Shown here one piece after another: positions 9,822 through 18,627 of a stretch of DNA of 64,000 bases. The DNA is from Candidatus Methanosphaera massiliense (GTDB lineage Archaea > Methanobacteriota > Methanobacteria > Methanobacteriales > Methanobacteriaceae), in NCBI RefSeq assembly GCF_028890305.1, contig NZ_JARBXM010000001.1, positions 1,530,501 to 1,594,500 of the forward strand. The letters are read 5' to 3'. Under the pieces are notes generated by a model. It did not search any database, was not told the origin of the DNA, and saw only the letters and a program-made list of their open reading frames with translations. How positions within the stretch are numbered: position 1 is the first letter of the stretch; the number at the start of each line of letters is the position of its first letter. The position numbers and the translations under genes were made by a program.

Positions 9822-10607
9822 TTAATTTATATTAACTCCACCCATCTGAATATTACTATTCAATTCTAATCTATTAGATGAACTATCAAAATTATTTCCC
9901 TTAAATTCTGTAGCAGAAACATTCTGATAATTATTATTTGAATTTGTTCCTCCAAGATTAATCTTAGATATAATATGACCTACTGGCTGATTTAATCCTA
10001 TATTTACACCACCAATATCAATAGTAGTAGCAATATTAGTTTGGCCGTTAGGAATTCCTTCAATATTAACTCCACCAACACTAGTTTCAAAGTTTAAATT
10101 ATTTAAAGAACCACCATTTAAGTCAATATTTGCTCCTCCAGCTGTCATGTTACTATTCAATGAGTTAACTCTTGCACCATTGGATACGTTAATAGCATAT
10201 CCGCCAGCAACATAATTTACATTAATATCATAATTGTACTTATTACTTAATACAATATTATTTCCTGTCTCATTACCTGTTACATTAACTTCTAATGTAT
10301 CTCCATTAACAGCGTATGTTACTTTGCCTTTATTATTATCTGAGGATATGTTGTATATATTATTAGAATCTGTGAAGTTTATATTTGCTCCACCTGTCGG
10401 ACTGTTGATATTTAGTACAACTCTTTGTATTGAACTGTTATTTGTATTGTTTTGTAATATTTGAGATAATTGATCCTCAGTTAATTGCTGATATGTTATG
10501 TTTGATTGTTCTTCCTGAATACCATTATATAATGAATAACCAACAAGACATACAGATATTATTAAAGCTATTATTATTAAAATACCTATTATTTTATCGC
10601 CTTTCAT
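9822..10607 (-). CDS. Membrane-anchored extracellular protein with GGxN beta repeats
   Basis: No named family is assigned with confidence. Residues 7-28 form a signal-anchor helix, and the rest is extracellular, N-rich and full of NxS/T sites. The striking feature is a periodic motif: TGGANINF, AGGYAINV, AGGANIDL, VGGVNIEG, IGGVNIGL, LGGTNS and a terminal MGGVNIN, spaced roughly 20-35 residues. This resembles the turns of a beta-helix or the repeated strands of DUF4097-type putative adhesins. Its start codon overlaps by one base the stop of the Yip1-like gene at 10607, so the two are very likely co-translated. Surface attachment or envelope-stress sensing is a guess. Confidence 0.7.
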   Translation of the reverse strand: MKGDKIIGILIIIALIISVCLVGYSLYNGIQEEQSNITYQQLTEDQLSQILQNNTNNSSIQRVVLNINSPTGGANINFTDSNNIYNISSDNNKGKVTYAVNGDTLEVNVTGNETGNNIVLSNKYNYDINVNYVAGGYAINVSNGARVNSLNSNMTAGGANIDLNGGSLNNLNFETSVGGVNIEGIPNGQTNIATTIDIGGVNIGLNQPVGHIISKINLGGTNSNNNYQNVSATEFKGNNFDSSSNRLELNSNIQMGGVNIN

Positions 10608-11131
10608 TATAATAACCCCACGATAACAGTTAATATTAGAATTAGTATACCATATGTTGCTAAGAATGATTTACCAAAACCAATTTCAAATTCAGTGTTC
10701 ACAGCTGTAATATTAATAACCATTCTCCATGGAATTACTAATAATATAAGTGGCATTATTACCATGTTATTAATACTTGTTAATGCTAATCCTAGGATTA
10801 AAAATACATCTAATACACTTGAATATGATATTAAATTCAGTGTACTACGATAACTTCCTTTACCTCCCAGAATCCTTGAAAAAATGTATATGAAAATAGC
10901 TTGTATTACCTTAAATAGTAATGTTACAATAATAGCGCCTATTACCAGGAATACTATGACTATAGGTTCTCCCGTAAGAAGCCCGATAATCAATCCAAGA
11001 AATGCAGAGTAAAATATAGCAGATATAATACCATTATAATCTCTACTCTGACTTTTTAGATAGAATAGTTCGTCTGGCGATATTAGAACTTTACCACTTT
11101 CAGTAAAAAAGCTTATAAGTCTAGACATCAT
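10607..11131 (-). CDS. Yip1-like integral membrane protein
   Basis: This 174-residue protein has about five hydrophobic helices and a short N-terminal cytoplasmic segment (FFTESGKVLISPDELF). The pattern of helices around ...IFSRILGGKGSYRSTLNLISYSSVLDV is typical of prokaryotic Yip1-domain proteins (Yip1 family), whose function is unknown. It is the first gene of a two-gene operon with the GGxN-repeat surface protein, the pair sharing one base. The protein starts MM, so either of two adjacent ATGs may serve. Confidence 0.72.
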   Translation of the reverse strand: MMSRLISFFTESGKVLISPDELFYLKSQSRDYNGIISAIFYSAFLGLIIGLLTGEPIVIVFLVIGAIIVTLLFKVIQAIFIYIFSRILGGKGSYRSTLNLISYSSVLDVFLILGLALTSINNMVIMPLILLVIPWRMVINITAVNTEFEIGFGKSFLATYGILILILTVIVGLL

Positions 11132-11240
11132 GATTTATAGTCTATCATAAATATTATTTATATATAATAGTGAAAGAAGAATAATATTTAAAAAAAGAAC
11201 TAAATTAACAGGTTACACTGAGAACATGAGTTTTAGAGAT

Positions 11241-11312
11241 TTTATATATTCAATTTTAATTGAATAAAATTTAATAATAAAGAAGTATGAAGTATTAAGT
11301 AATACTTAATAA
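11241..11312 (+). promoter_or_regulatory. TATA box and two palindromes before the flavodoxin-fusion gene
   Basis: A TATA-like TTTTATATAT lies at 11241-11250. It runs into a 7-2-7 palindrome, TTCAATT-TT-AATTGAA (11250-11265), roughly where a transcription start would be expected. A second palindrome, TATTAAGTA-A-TACTTAATA (11294-11312), ends one base before AGGATGA and 12 bases before the ATG at 11325. Two palindromes between the promoter and the start fit an operator for a dimeric repressor; the binding protein is not known. Confidence 0.45.
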
Positions 11313-11324
11313 GGATGAAAAATT

Positions 11325-12443
11325 ATGAAAGTAATAACTGTAATCGCAAGTCCACGAAAATACGGAAATTGTAGTACAATAGTAAAAGAAATGACAAAAA
11401 GTATACAAGAAAATAAGGGTGAAAATACTATTTACTACGTAGATGATATGAATATAAAACCATGTCAGGGATGTAAAGCGTGCAGAAATCCTAAAAAACC
11501 AAGTAAATGTATAATTAATGATGATTTTAGAAAAGTTATGGATGAAATGGAAAAATCAGATGCCCTTATATTTGCTGCTCCTAATTATTTTGGAGAAATA
11601 AATGCACAAGGCCATATATTCATGGACCGTTTTTATTCCATGACAAAAAGTACACCAAACCAGTTAAAAGGTAATAAAAAAGCAGTAATTATATTCACTT
11701 ATGGTGCAAAAACAGGTACTTATGATGAATACATACAAAAACGAGCAAGACTTTTTGAATCAATAGGCCTCAAGGTACATGAAATACTATCTGTTGGTGA
11801 TGGAAAACCATTAAGTGGAAACAGTGAAGAATTACTAGAAAGGGCTAGACAAATTGGACGCGAAATATCAGTAAAACGAAACGATGAAGAATACGAGATA
11901 ATAAGAATACTTAGAAGTAAAGACCGAGTATTAAAAGCAGAAATAATGTCTGACGAATTAAAAAAGAAGATTACAAAACTTGAAATGAAAAGATTAGATG
12001 AAATGGTACCTGTAATAAACAAGGGATTGAAACAAGCATTAGATGAAAAAGAAGCAATAGCAGTAGTTATTGACAATACAGATGTAGATGTTTCAATCGA
12101 GGATTACACTCCTTCACTAACACTACAATCAAATAAAGGTACAATAATTGGAGAAGAAATCTATGACCCAAATGAATTAGAGGAATTAAAACATAATCCT
12201 AATGTTTATTTCATATCAGACTATTTTGCAACATACCCTAATCTATCAGTACCCGGCGAAAAACAATTCTTCGTAGTATCAGAATTAGAAGGTGAATTAG
12301 ATTACGAAGATGAATTAAAAAATAGTGTAAGTAGAATGGTAATCTCATCACCATCAACAGAAGCAGATCATTACATTAAAAAAATATTAAATATCCCACA
12401 GAAAGAAAAAATCACAACATTAATCATTGGATTCACAGAATAA
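11325..12443 (+). CDS. Flavodoxin-like FMN reductase fused to an uncharacterised domain
   Basis: Residues 1 to about 185 are an NADPH-dependent FMN reductase/flavodoxin-like domain: VIASPRKYGNCSTIV phosphate loop at about 5-19, an iron-sulfur-flavoprotein-like CQGCKACRNPKKPSKC at about 47-62, and FAAPNYFGEINAQ. Residues from about 188 to 372 form a second domain that I cannot name; it is nearly the same as the stand-alone proteins encoded at 12646 and 13383 (shared LKAEIMSDELKKKITKLEMK, FVVSELEGELDYEDEL, STEADHYIKK, TTLIIGFTE). The fusion suggests the domain acts with a flavin electron carrier. AGGATGA precedes the ATG by 5 bases, and palindromic control sites lie just upstream. Confidence 0.8.
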   Translation: MKVITVIASPRKYGNCSTIVKEMTKSIQENKGENTIYYVDDMNIKPCQGCKACRNPKKPSKCIINDDFRKVMDEMEKSDALIFAAPNYFGEINAQGHIFMDRFYSMTKSTPNQLKGNKKAVIIFTYGAKTGTYDEYIQKRARLFESIGLKVHEILSVGDGKPLSGNSEELLERARQIGREISVKRNDEEYEIIRILRSKDRVLKAEIMSDELKKKITKLEMKRLDEMVPVINKGLKQALDEKEAIAVVIDNTDVDVSIEDYTPSLTLQSNKGTIIGEEIYDPNELEELKHNPNVYFISDYFATYPNLSVPGEKQFFVVSELEGELDYEDELKNSVSRMVISSPSTEADHYIKKILNIPQKEKITTLIIGFTE

Positions 12444-12562
12444 TTAATAACTAAATAAATAAAATAATAACATTTAATCCTGACTTTTTCTATTAAAAAC
12501 TATGAATAAAATCAAAGACCATTTAAATAAACGATATACCCAATTTTAGCCTTATTATTATC

Positions 12563-12580
12563 TATAATTACTTAAATATA
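12563..12580 (+). promoter_or_regulatory. Shared promoter element before the second paralogue
   Basis: The 18-base string TATAATTACTTAAATATA occurs here, 65 bases before the likely ATG of the second paralogue's frame, and again exactly at 13311-13328 before the third paralogue. TTAAATATA is a plausible TATA box. The exact conservation between tandem copies indicates that the duplication carried its promoter or that both share a control signal. Confidence 0.5.
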
Positions 12581-12645
12581 AAAAAACATAGTAAATATCA
12601 ATCATTTTAACTAAAAATAAATAGATGAAAACTATGGAACAAAAA

Positions 12646-13209
12646 ATGGAAAAAGAATACACGATACTAAACATTCTTAGAAGTAAGGATAGAGTATTAA
12701 AAGCAGAAATAATGTCTGATGATTTAAAAAAAGAAATTACAAAACTTGAAATGAAAAGATTAGATGAAATGGTACCACTGATAAACAAGGGATTAAAAGA
12801 GGCATTAGATGAAGAAGAAGCTATTGTAGCAGTTATCGATAAAACAGATATTATTCTTCCGGATGAAGAATTAATACCTACATTAACTCTACAATCAGAA
12901 AATGGTAGAATAATAGGAGAAGAAATATATGACCCCGAGGAATTAGAGGAACTGAAAAATGATCCAAATGTCTATTTCATATCAGAACATTTTGCAACAT
13001 ATCCTAACCTATCCGTACCTGGTGAAAAACAGTTCTTCGTAGTATCAGAATTAGTAGGCGAACTAGACTATGAAGATGAGCTGAGAGATACTGTAAGTCA
13101 TATGGTAATAGCCGCACCATCAACAGAGGCCGACCATTACATTAAGGATTTATTTAAAATCCCACAGGAAGAAAGAATAACCACATTAATCATTGGATTT
13201 ACAGAATAA
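12646..13209 (+). CDS. Uncharacterised domain protein, second tandem paralogue
   Basis: This stand-alone copy of the C-terminal domain of the flavodoxin-fusion protein is about 75-80 percent identical to it by eye over the shared stretch. It is acidic, has no membrane segment, signal peptide or cysteine cluster, and is probably cytosolic. The end, STEADHYIKDLFKIPQEERI, faintly recalls the C-terminal LGIPEDEKV region of nitroreductases, but no flavin-binding motif is visible, so I do not assign function. The open frame begins at ATG 12625; ATG 12646 (MEKEYTI) aligns with the third copy's start and is preferred, although neither has a clear ribosome-binding site. Confidence 0.72.
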   Translation: MEKEYTILNILRSKDRVLKAEIMSDDLKKEITKLEMKRLDEMVPLINKGLKEALDEEEAIVAVIDKTDIILPDEELIPTLTLQSENGRIIGEEIYDPEELEELKNDPNVYFISEHFATYPNLSVPGEKQFFVVSELVGELDYEDELRDTVSHMVIAAPSTEADHYIKDLFKIPQEERITTLIIGFTE

Positions 13210-13310
13210 AAAAATACAGCATATCTTTTTTTTAATTATTCACCTGATAAATTTTGTTTAATTAATTTAATTATAACAAAAACATCCCCTCTTGTTTTTA
13301 ACTTTTCATA

Positions 13311-13328
13311 TATAATTACTTAAATATA
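13311..13328 (+). promoter_or_regulatory. Shared promoter element before the third paralogue
   Basis: This is the exact second occurrence of TATAATTACTTAAATATA, 55 bases before the ATG at 13383. The TATA-like TTAAATATATAAAA would put a transcription start near 13350, leaving a short leader with AGGTG at 13371-13375. Confidence 0.5.
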
Positions 13329-13382
13329 TAAAACCATAATTATTATTAATTTAGTTTAACTACAATTAACAGGTGAAAAACA

Positions 13383-13967
13383 ATGGAACAAGAATATGAA
13401 ATAGAAAAAATGCTAAAAAAAGAGGATAATGTTATACTAGTAAAAGTATTAGACGACGAAATGAAAAAGAACATCCTATTATATGAAATGAAACGTTTAG
13501 ACGAAATTGTTCCATTCATTAATCAAGGAATGAAAAAAGCTATGGGCGAAAAAGAGGCTTTATTATTAATAAAAGAAAACAAGGATGATTTTAATACCGA
13601 TCAAAATAAGCCTAAAGCTTCTGAAAATTCATTTACACTAAGAACAGAAAACGGTGAGATTATTGGTGAAATGATATATGATGAAGATGAACTAGAAGAG
13701 TTACGTAATGACCCTAGTGTATATTTCTTGTCTGATAATTTCGTAACATATAATAATGTAGGTAGTAGTGGTCAAAAACAATTCTTTGTAATGGATGAAG
13801 AGCCAAGTTCTTTTATAACAGATCAAGATATAGATAGTACAGTAAAAAGTCTGGCTGTAGCAATTCCATCTACTGAAACAGACCATTATATTAAAGATTG
13901 TTTTGACCTACCGCATGATGAAGCTATAGGTACTGTTGTTATTGGTTTTACACCTTTTGATGAATAA
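13383..13967 (+). CDS. Uncharacterised domain protein, third tandem paralogue
   Basis: This is a more divergent copy of the same 194-residue domain (KKNILLYEMKRLDEIVPFINQGMKKA, EMIYDEDELEELRNDPSVYF, STETDHYIKD, GTVVIGF). AGGTG lies 7 bases before its ATG, and this sets the start of the family at MEQEYEIEKML. The pattern of strong conservation at both ends and divergence in the middle (about residues 70-90) suggests a fold with an exposed variable loop. It is cytosolic by sequence. It is followed closely by the QueG-like ferredoxin gene, whose open frame overlaps its end, so cotranscription is likely. Confidence 0.75.
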   Translation: MEQEYEIEKMLKKEDNVILVKVLDDEMKKNILLYEMKRLDEIVPFINQGMKKAMGEKEALLLIKENKDDFNTDQNKPKASENSFTLRTENGEIIGEMIYDEDELEELRNDPSVYFLSDNFVTYNNVGSSGQKQFFVMDEEPSSFITDQDIDSTVKSLAVAIPSTETDHYIKDCFDLPHDEAIGTVVIGFTPFDE

Positions 13968-13998
13968 TAAAGTTATTTATTATGTAGGATGTGTTATT

Positions 13999-14703
13999 AT
14001 GAGAATAATGGAATATGCAAAATCATTAAGTGATGTGTGTGGTGTTGCTAATCTTGCAAAAGATGAAAAAAAGTTAATTGAAAACTATGGAGATGATATT
14101 TGCAAGTATCCTTATGCTATTGTTATTGGCCATAAGATGATTGAGGAAATTATTGAAAAAATACCTTTAACCTATAATAATGATAAATATGCTCAGGAGT
14201 ATCTTGATGAATACTTTAATTCACATCAGAGAGTATCTAAGATTGCATCAGAGATAGCGTTATATATTGAGGATGAAGGTTATCATGCGATTGTATTAGA
14301 TGTTTCTGGTAAGAGTGATGAGATTGATTTGAAAAAACCTTTTAGTAATAAGGCTAGTGCTCATATTGCTGGTGTAGGATGGCTTGGTAAAAATAATCTT
14401 CTTACAACAGAGGAGTTCGGTCCTAGGTTAACCTGGGCTACCGTTCTTACTGATGCACCACTTGAAGAGTATGCTGGTGATGAAATGGAATCTTTATGTG
14501 GTGATTGTACAATGTGTGTTACTGCTTGTCCTGGTAAAGCTATTGTTGACTTACCAGACCCAGCAGAGTCTTATAGTCCTGAGAAATGTGGTAATTATCT
14601 TATGAAAAGAAAAGAGGAGAATCATCCCGTAGCTTGTGGGATGTGTTTATACATATGTCCTTATGGTAATGAAAAAAGTAGAAAACTGTTAAACAAGAAT
14701 TAA
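13999..14703 (+). CDS. QueG-like protein with two [4Fe-4S] cluster motifs
   Basis: This 234-residue protein resembles the epoxyqueuosine reductase (QueG) family without its full catalytic domain. Seen: AHIAGVGWLGKNNLL (about 109-123), then two ferredoxin-type motifs, CGDCTMCVTACPGKAI and CGMCLYICPYG, and CGNYL between them. Archaea do not make queuosine the bacterial way, so the substrate is uncertain; a redox role is a fair inference. ATG 13999, after AGGATGTG, is chosen over an upstream ATG at 13936 that lies inside the previous gene. The gene is convergent with uvrC and overlaps its end by 4 bases. Confidence 0.8.
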   Translation: MRIMEYAKSLSDVCGVANLAKDEKKLIENYGDDICKYPYAIVIGHKMIEEIIEKIPLTYNNDKYAQEYLDEYFNSHQRVSKIASEIALYIEDEGYHAIVLDVSGKSDEIDLKKPFSNKASAHIAGVGWLGKNNLLTTEEFGPRLTWATVLTDAPLEEYAGDEMESLCGDCTMCVTACPGKAIVDLPDPAESYSPEKCGNYLMKRKEENHPVACGMCLYICPYGNEKSRKLLNKN

Positions 14704-16523
14704 TTGTTTTTATCCTTTTTTCTATCATTTTGTAATGTGTCATATATTGTTTTAGCTAATTTTTTATGTATACCATTGACTTCCTCTATTTCCTCTAAAC
14801 TAGCATCATATATTGCATCCAGACTTTTGAAGTGTGTGAGTAATGCTTGTTTTCTCTTCTTACCCACACCAGGTATGTCATCAAGAACAGACTTCGTGAA
14901 AGCTTTACCCCTGATAGTTCTATGGAAAGTAATAGCAAATCTATGTGATTCATCACGAACATACTGAAGTAACTGTAAAGCCGTTGACCTTCTAGGAAGA
15001 ACAATAGGTTCACTTCTACCAGGAACATACAATTCCTCAAACTTCTTAGCTAAACCAACCAGTGGAACATCAGTGATATTTAGCTCCTTGAATACTTCAA
15101 CAGCCATTCCAAGCTGACCCTTACCTCCATCAATTAATACTAAATCAGGACGTATATTAATTGAATCATCAGGATTTTTAACATCATCCTGATAATCAGG
15201 TGATATATGAGAGTATCTTCTTGTAAGAACTTCCTTCATCATAGCAAAATCATTAGGTCCGGGAGTATTCATTTTAAACTTACGATACATGTTTTTAGCT
15301 GGTTTACCATTTTCAAAGACAACCATTGATGCTACAGCATAAATACCTGATATATTTGAAATATCAAAACCCTCTATATGATATGGAAGTCGTGGAAGGT
15401 TAAGATATTGTTCCAATGTTAATAATGGATTTTCTTCTTCCTTAGTATTTTCTGTTAGACTAATATGAGCATTTTTCTTAGCAATCTTTATTAATGTTAG
15501 ATAATGACCGTCCTCTGCCACCTTAATCTTAACATTATGGCCTTCCTTGTCAGATAACCATTCCTTGATAATATCAGCATCTTCAATATCATCCTCAATA
15601 ATTATCTGCTCTGGTATAGGTGCTGTTGAATAATATTGTTTAATAAATTCTGTGAGTATCTCCTTATCTGAAAAGCCATTAATACCTTTTAGTATTAAAT
15701 CATCTTTCTTATTTGTTTTACCGTTACGGACAGATATTATCACAACGGCAGCTTCCTGGTCATTATGGTCAATTCCAATAATATCTTGGTCTACATCTTT
15801 TGTTGGCTGTATATTCTGTTTTTCCAATGTTATTTTTATTGTTTCTATCTGATCTCTTATCATTGCAGCCTTTTCAAATTCCAGATTTTTAGAGTAATGT
15901 TTCATATCTTTTTCTAGCTTCTTGATTGTCTTCTTGTATCTTCCCTGCAGTAGTAATTTTGCTCTTCTGATATTTCTGTTATACTCCTTTTGTGATATCT
16001 TATTAATACATGGTGCACTACACTGTTTAATCTGATAGTTTAAACATGGGCCATCCATATTTTTACATGTTCTTATCTTAAAGTTCTTATTTAGAAAGTC
16101 AATGAATTGTCTTGCATTTGTAGAATCAGTGTATGGCCCATAATATGATGCTTTATCATTTTTAAGGCTTCTTGTTATCAGTATTCTTGGAAATTCATCT
16201 TTTGTTATCTTAATATATGGATATTGTTTCCCATCTTTAAGGCTTATATTGTAATGAGGCATGTATCTTTTAATGAGATTTGCTTCTAGTATTAATGCTT
16301 CTTTTTCTGTGTCTGTTAATATGTATTCTAGGTATGCAAAGTGTCTCATTAACACTTGTGTTTTTGGTCTGTCTAGTTTGTCTTCATCTCTAAAATAACT
16401 TTTAACCCTGTTTCGTAATTTTTTTGCTTTTCCGACATATATTATTTCATCATCACTGTTGTGCATTATATATACGCCAGGTTTTTTTGGTAATTCATTT
16501 GGATCTGTTATTTTCATAGACAT
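14700..16523 (-). CDS. uvrC: Excinuclease ABC subunit UvrC
   Basis: UvrC makes both incisions in bacterial-type nucleotide excision repair. The 607 residues show the GIY-YIG nuclease at the N-terminus (GVYIMHNSDDEIIYVGKAKK, about 16-35), the four-cysteine region CKNMDGPCLNYQIKQCSAPC (about 148-167), a UVR motif (KNLEFEKAAMIRDQIE), the RNase H-like nuclease with FDISNISG and LVLIDGGKGQ, and a C-terminal helix-hairpin-helix (LDDIPGVGKKRKQALLTHF). The length is normal. It is divergent from uvrB-uvrA with 150 bases between them. The genes are of bacterial origin and are found in several Methanobacteriales. Confidence 0.96.
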   Translation of the reverse strand: MSMKITDPNELPKKPGVYIMHNSDDEIIYVGKAKKLRNRVKSYFRDEDKLDRPKTQVLMRHFAYLEYILTDTEKEALILEANLIKRYMPHYNISLKDGKQYPYIKITKDEFPRILITRSLKNDKASYYGPYTDSTNARQFIDFLNKNFKIRTCKNMDGPCLNYQIKQCSAPCINKISQKEYNRNIRRAKLLLQGRYKKTIKKLEKDMKHYSKNLEFEKAAMIRDQIETIKITLEKQNIQPTKDVDQDIIGIDHNDQEAAVVIISVRNGKTNKKDDLILKGINGFSDKEILTEFIKQYYSTAPIPEQIIIEDDIEDADIIKEWLSDKEGHNVKIKVAEDGHYLTLIKIAKKNAHISLTENTKEEENPLLTLEQYLNLPRLPYHIEGFDISNISGIYAVASMVVFENGKPAKNMYRKFKMNTPGPNDFAMMKEVLTRRYSHISPDYQDDVKNPDDSINIRPDLVLIDGGKGQLGMAVEVFKELNITDVPLVGLAKKFEELYVPGRSEPIVLPRRSTALQLLQYVRDESHRFAITFHRTIRGKAFTKSVLDDIPGVGKKRKQALLTHFKSLDAIYDASLEEIEEVNGIHKKLAKTIYDTLQNDRKKDKNN

Positions 16524-16673
16524 TAATCTTACCTCAATAATTATCTATTTTAGTTTAAATCTGAGTATCTAATTTATCATCATATTTATTAAATAGTATT
16601 TAATAATATTAGTATTACAATAATTATATATTTATGATTAGTTTAATCAATTACTTTTAAGAGATATAATAAT

Positions 16674-18623
16674 ATGTCAAAATTCAATTTACATTCTGAT
16701 TATAAACCATTTGGTGATCAACCAAAAGCAATTAATTCATTAGTTGAACATTTTAAAAATGGAGATAATGAGCAGACATTGGAGGGAGTTACTGGTTCTG
16801 GAAAAACGTTTACCATGGCTAATGTTATAGAACAATTAGATAAGCCTACTCTTGTAATGTCACACAATAAGACTCTTGCATCACAATTATATGAGGAATT
16901 TAAAGAATTTTTCCCAGATAATGCTGTTGAATATTTTGTAAGTTATTATGACTTCTACCAACCAGAGGCATATGTAGCACAGACTGATACATTTATAGAC
17001 AAAGAATCAGCAGTTAATGAAGAAATAGATAGGCTACGTCACTCAGCAACACAGTCACTACTTACAAGAGATGATGTTATAGTAGTATCAAGTGTATCAT
17101 GTATCTATGGTATTGGTTCACCAGAGGATTATTTGGAATTCACATTACCCTTAGAAGTTGAGCAGGAAATTTCACGTGATGAAATAACACGTCAACTAAT
17201 TGATATGCAGTACTCAAGAAATGACATTGAATTTGAAAGAGGCCGATTCAGAGTACGTGGTGATGTTCTAGAAATATACCCGATAAACGCTAACTATGCT
17301 ATACGTATTGAAATGTGGGGCGATGAGATAGATGTTATATATAAAATAGACCCACTAAAAGGTGACATAATAGAAGAACTAAGAAAAGTTATAATATTTC
17401 CGGCAAAACACTTCGTAATAGCTAAAGAGAAACAAGAAAAAGCAATAAAGAATATTAAGAAAGAATTAGAAGAACGTGTTAATACCTTCAAGGCTACTGG
17501 AAAATATGTTGAAGCTCAAAGAATTGAGCAAAGAACTAACTTTGACATAGAAATGATTCAGGAAATAGGATATTGTTCAGGTATAGAAAACTATTCAATG
17601 CACATGAACGGACGCCAGTGGGGTGAAACACCATACTCTCTTCTAAGATATTTCCCTGATGACTATCTGACAATAATCGATGAGTCACACGTTACAGTAC
17701 CTCAGATTAGGGGAATGTATGAAGGAGACAGAGCAAGAAAAGAAACATTAATACAGTATGGATTCAGATTACCAAGTGCTAAGGAGAATCGTCCACTGAG
17801 ATTTGATGAATTCATGAGACAACAAAACCAGATACTATACGTGTCAGCTACTCCTGGAGCATTTGAGCTTGGACGTAGTCAGAATAAGGTTGAACAGATT
17901 ATTAGACCAACGGGACTAGTGGATCCTAAACCAATAATCAGACCTGTTAAAAACCAGGTGGATGACCTTCTTGGAGAGATACGTAAGAGAGTTGATAAAA
18001 ATCAGAGGATTCTTGTAACATCCTTAACTAAGAAGATGGCTGAAGATTTAACAGATTATTATATTAAGATGGATGTTAAGGCCAGATATTTACACTCTGA
18101 GATTACAACTTTAGAGAGAACTGAAATCATTGATGATTTAAGAAGAGGAGAGTTTGACTGTCTAATCGGTGTTAACTTATTAAGAGAAGGATTAGACCTC
18201 CCGGAAGTATCACTTGTTGCAATTTTAGATGCTGATAAAGAGGGATTTCTACGTTCACAAACATCACTCATACAGACTATTGGTAGAGCAGCACGTAATG
18301 TTGATGGTGAAGTAATACTATACGCAGATAACATGACAGACTCAGTGAGAAATGCAGTTAACATAACAGAAAGAAGAAGAAAAATACAAATGCAATACAA
18401 CAAGGACAATCATATCACACCAAGAAGTGTTGTAAGAAAACTTAAAGACAAGAAAATTGAAGATAAAGTTGAAGATATACAGGAAATTGATAACATATCA
18501 ATTGATGAAATAGATGAATTAATAGATGAACTTGAAAAAGAAATGAGAAAAGCAGCAAAAGAATTAGACTTTGAGAAAGCTGCAAAACTAAGAGATAGGA
18601 TAAAAGAATTAAAAGAGGAATAA
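16674..18623 (+). CDS. uvrB: Excinuclease ABC subunit UvrB
   Basis: UvrB is the helicase-like damage-verification subunit. Of 649 residues, the Walker [13 protein letters not shown] lies at about 39-50, the beta-hairpin region [11 protein letters not shown] at about 91-101, the DEAD-type DESH at about 339-342, motif V/VI ([39 protein letters not shown]) at about 500-545, and a C-terminal UVR motif ([15 protein letters not shown]). The start is ATG after AGAGATATAAT. uvrA begins 5 bases after its stop, so they form one operon. An AATTATATATTTAT TATA-like string lies near 16620-16634. Confidence 0.97.
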   Translation: MSKFNLHSDYKPFGDQPKAINSLVEHFKNGDNEQTLEGVTGSGKTFTMANVIEQLDKPTLVMSHNKTLASQLYEEFKEFFPDNAVEYFVSYYDFYQPEAYVAQTDTFIDKESAVNEEIDRLRHSATQSLLTRDDVIVVSSVSCIYGIGSPEDYLEFTLPLEVEQEISRDEITRQLIDMQYSRNDIEFERGRFRVRGDVLEIYPINANYAIRIEMWGDEIDVIYKIDPLKGDIIEELRKVIIFPAKHFVIAKEKQEKAIKNIKKELEERVNTFKATGKYVEAQRIEQRTNFDIEMIQEIGYCSGIENYSMHMNGRQWGETPYSLLRYFPDDYLTIIDESHVTVPQIRGMYEGDRARKETLIQYGFRLPSAKENRPLRFDEFMRQQNQILYVSATPGAFELGRSQNKVEQIIRPTGLVDPKPIIRPVKNQVDDLLGEIRKRVDKNQRILVTSLTKKMAEDLTDYYIKMDVKARYLHSEITTLERTEIIDDLRRGEFDCLIGVNLLREGLDLPEVSLVAILDADKEGFLRSQTSLIQTIGRAARNVDGEVILYADNMTDSVRNAVNITERRRKIQMQYNKDNHITPRSVVRKLKDKKIEDKVEDIQEIDNISIDEIDELIDELEKEMRKAAKELDFEKAAKLRDRIKELKEE

Positions 18624-18627
18624 GAAT

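Noticed and set aside
9822-10607. GGxN repeats as a DNA repeat or CRISPR-like array
   Set aside because: The repeats are at the protein level within one open frame; spacing and DNA sequence vary.
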